Shown piece after piece: positions 63,926 to 64,000 of a DNA stretch of 64,000 bases. The notes under the pieces are model-generated. The model ran no database searches, had not been told where the DNA came from, and saw only the letters and a program-made list of their open reading frames with translations. The stretch comes from JBCCGG01 sp039029395 (GTDB taxonomy: Bacteria > Pseudomonadota > Alphaproteobacteria > Kiloniellales > JAKSDN01), in the NCBI GenBank assembly GCA_039029395.1, contig JBCCGG010000001.1:382400-446399 (forward strand). Direction: 5' to 3'. The position numbers were made by a program, and so were the translations under genes. Numbering within the stretch: the stretch's first letter is position 1; every line of letters begins with the position of its first letter.

Positions 63926-64000
63926 ACTGGACGGAATAGTCGTCCTCAGAATTCTGAATCAGCCGTCCGACGATGACCACTTCCGACCCCAGGCGACGCC
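63891..64000 (-). pseudogene. TolB-like fragment running in from the right edge
   Basis: On the minus strand the frame from base 64000 reads RRLGSEVVIVGRLIQ, then NSEDDYSVQFQVFDVFSSRQM before similarity ends at about 63891. The GxLIQxxxDDYSVxFxVFDVF pattern is that of the N-terminal domain of TolB, the periplasmic Tol-Pal protein. The frame continues open to 63210, but only as a shadow of carD, without TolB features. Either tolB is truncated here or the contig is misjoined. Recognition rests on a short stretch. Confidence 0.4.

Overview
The window is GC-rich alphaproteobacterial chromosome, most likely Rhodospirillales or a related order such as Kiloniellales. The assignment rests on gene order and codon use, not on a marker phylogeny. 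The main evidence is the classic alphaproteobacterial block dgt-argS-SPOR-nagZ-M50-scpA-scpB-tatA-tatB-tatC-serS-surE-pcm-LysM/M23-DUF815-yajC-secD-secF, running from about 9.9 to 30 kb. There is no sign of plasmid or prophage: I see no transposase, integrase, tRNA, rRNA or CRISPR array.

Layout. 0-9.9 kb: the 3' end of an FAD-dependent oxidoreductase, HlyU, an M81 peptidase, a Nudix-like/PadR pair, a DMT exporter, the erpA-xth-rhomboid operon, and an alpha/beta-hydrolase lipoprotein. 9.9-31.8 kb: the core block, covering dNTP hydrolysis, tRNA charging, envelope turnover, condensin accessory factors, Tat export, protein repair and Sec export. An orphan ABC ATPase with a SnoaL-like gene sits between scpB and tatA, and a PuuD-like membrane protein sits between the sec genes and a squalene/phytoene-synthase homologue. 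31.8-42.5 kb: acetolactate decarboxylase, CIRCE-controlled groES-groEL (groEL carries a one-base frameshift), usg, heme A synthase, a COG0523 GTPase, UspA, a PhyH dioxygenase, a YbjQ/MerF-like pair, an MFS permease and a LysR locus. 42.5-50.9 kb: one minus-strand operon of a complete Liv-type ABC importer flanked by two acyl-CoA ligases, suggesting uptake and CoA activation of an organic acid. 51-64 kb: aconitase, a transglutaminase-like protein, a DUF1223 protein, htpG, a second Pcm, a SUV3-like helicase with an HslR-like S4 protein, a DUF938 methyltransferase, TerB, ferredoxin and CarD. The right edge holds two apparent gene fragments meeting head to head.

I found no clearly new multi-gene system. 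The best unexplained signals are: the groEL frameshift at 33796-33798; two near-identical 19-bp palindromes 34 bp apart in an otherwise gene-free stretch (7112-7164); a long, structured-looking leader before carD; the phosphoesterase/TolB-like junction near 63.9 kb; an AT-rich inverted repeat before the orphan ABC ATPase; and a small YbjQ/MerF-like metal gene pair. Coding starts were moved from the longest ORF to an internal start wherever a ribosome-binding site, a gene overlap or family length supported it.
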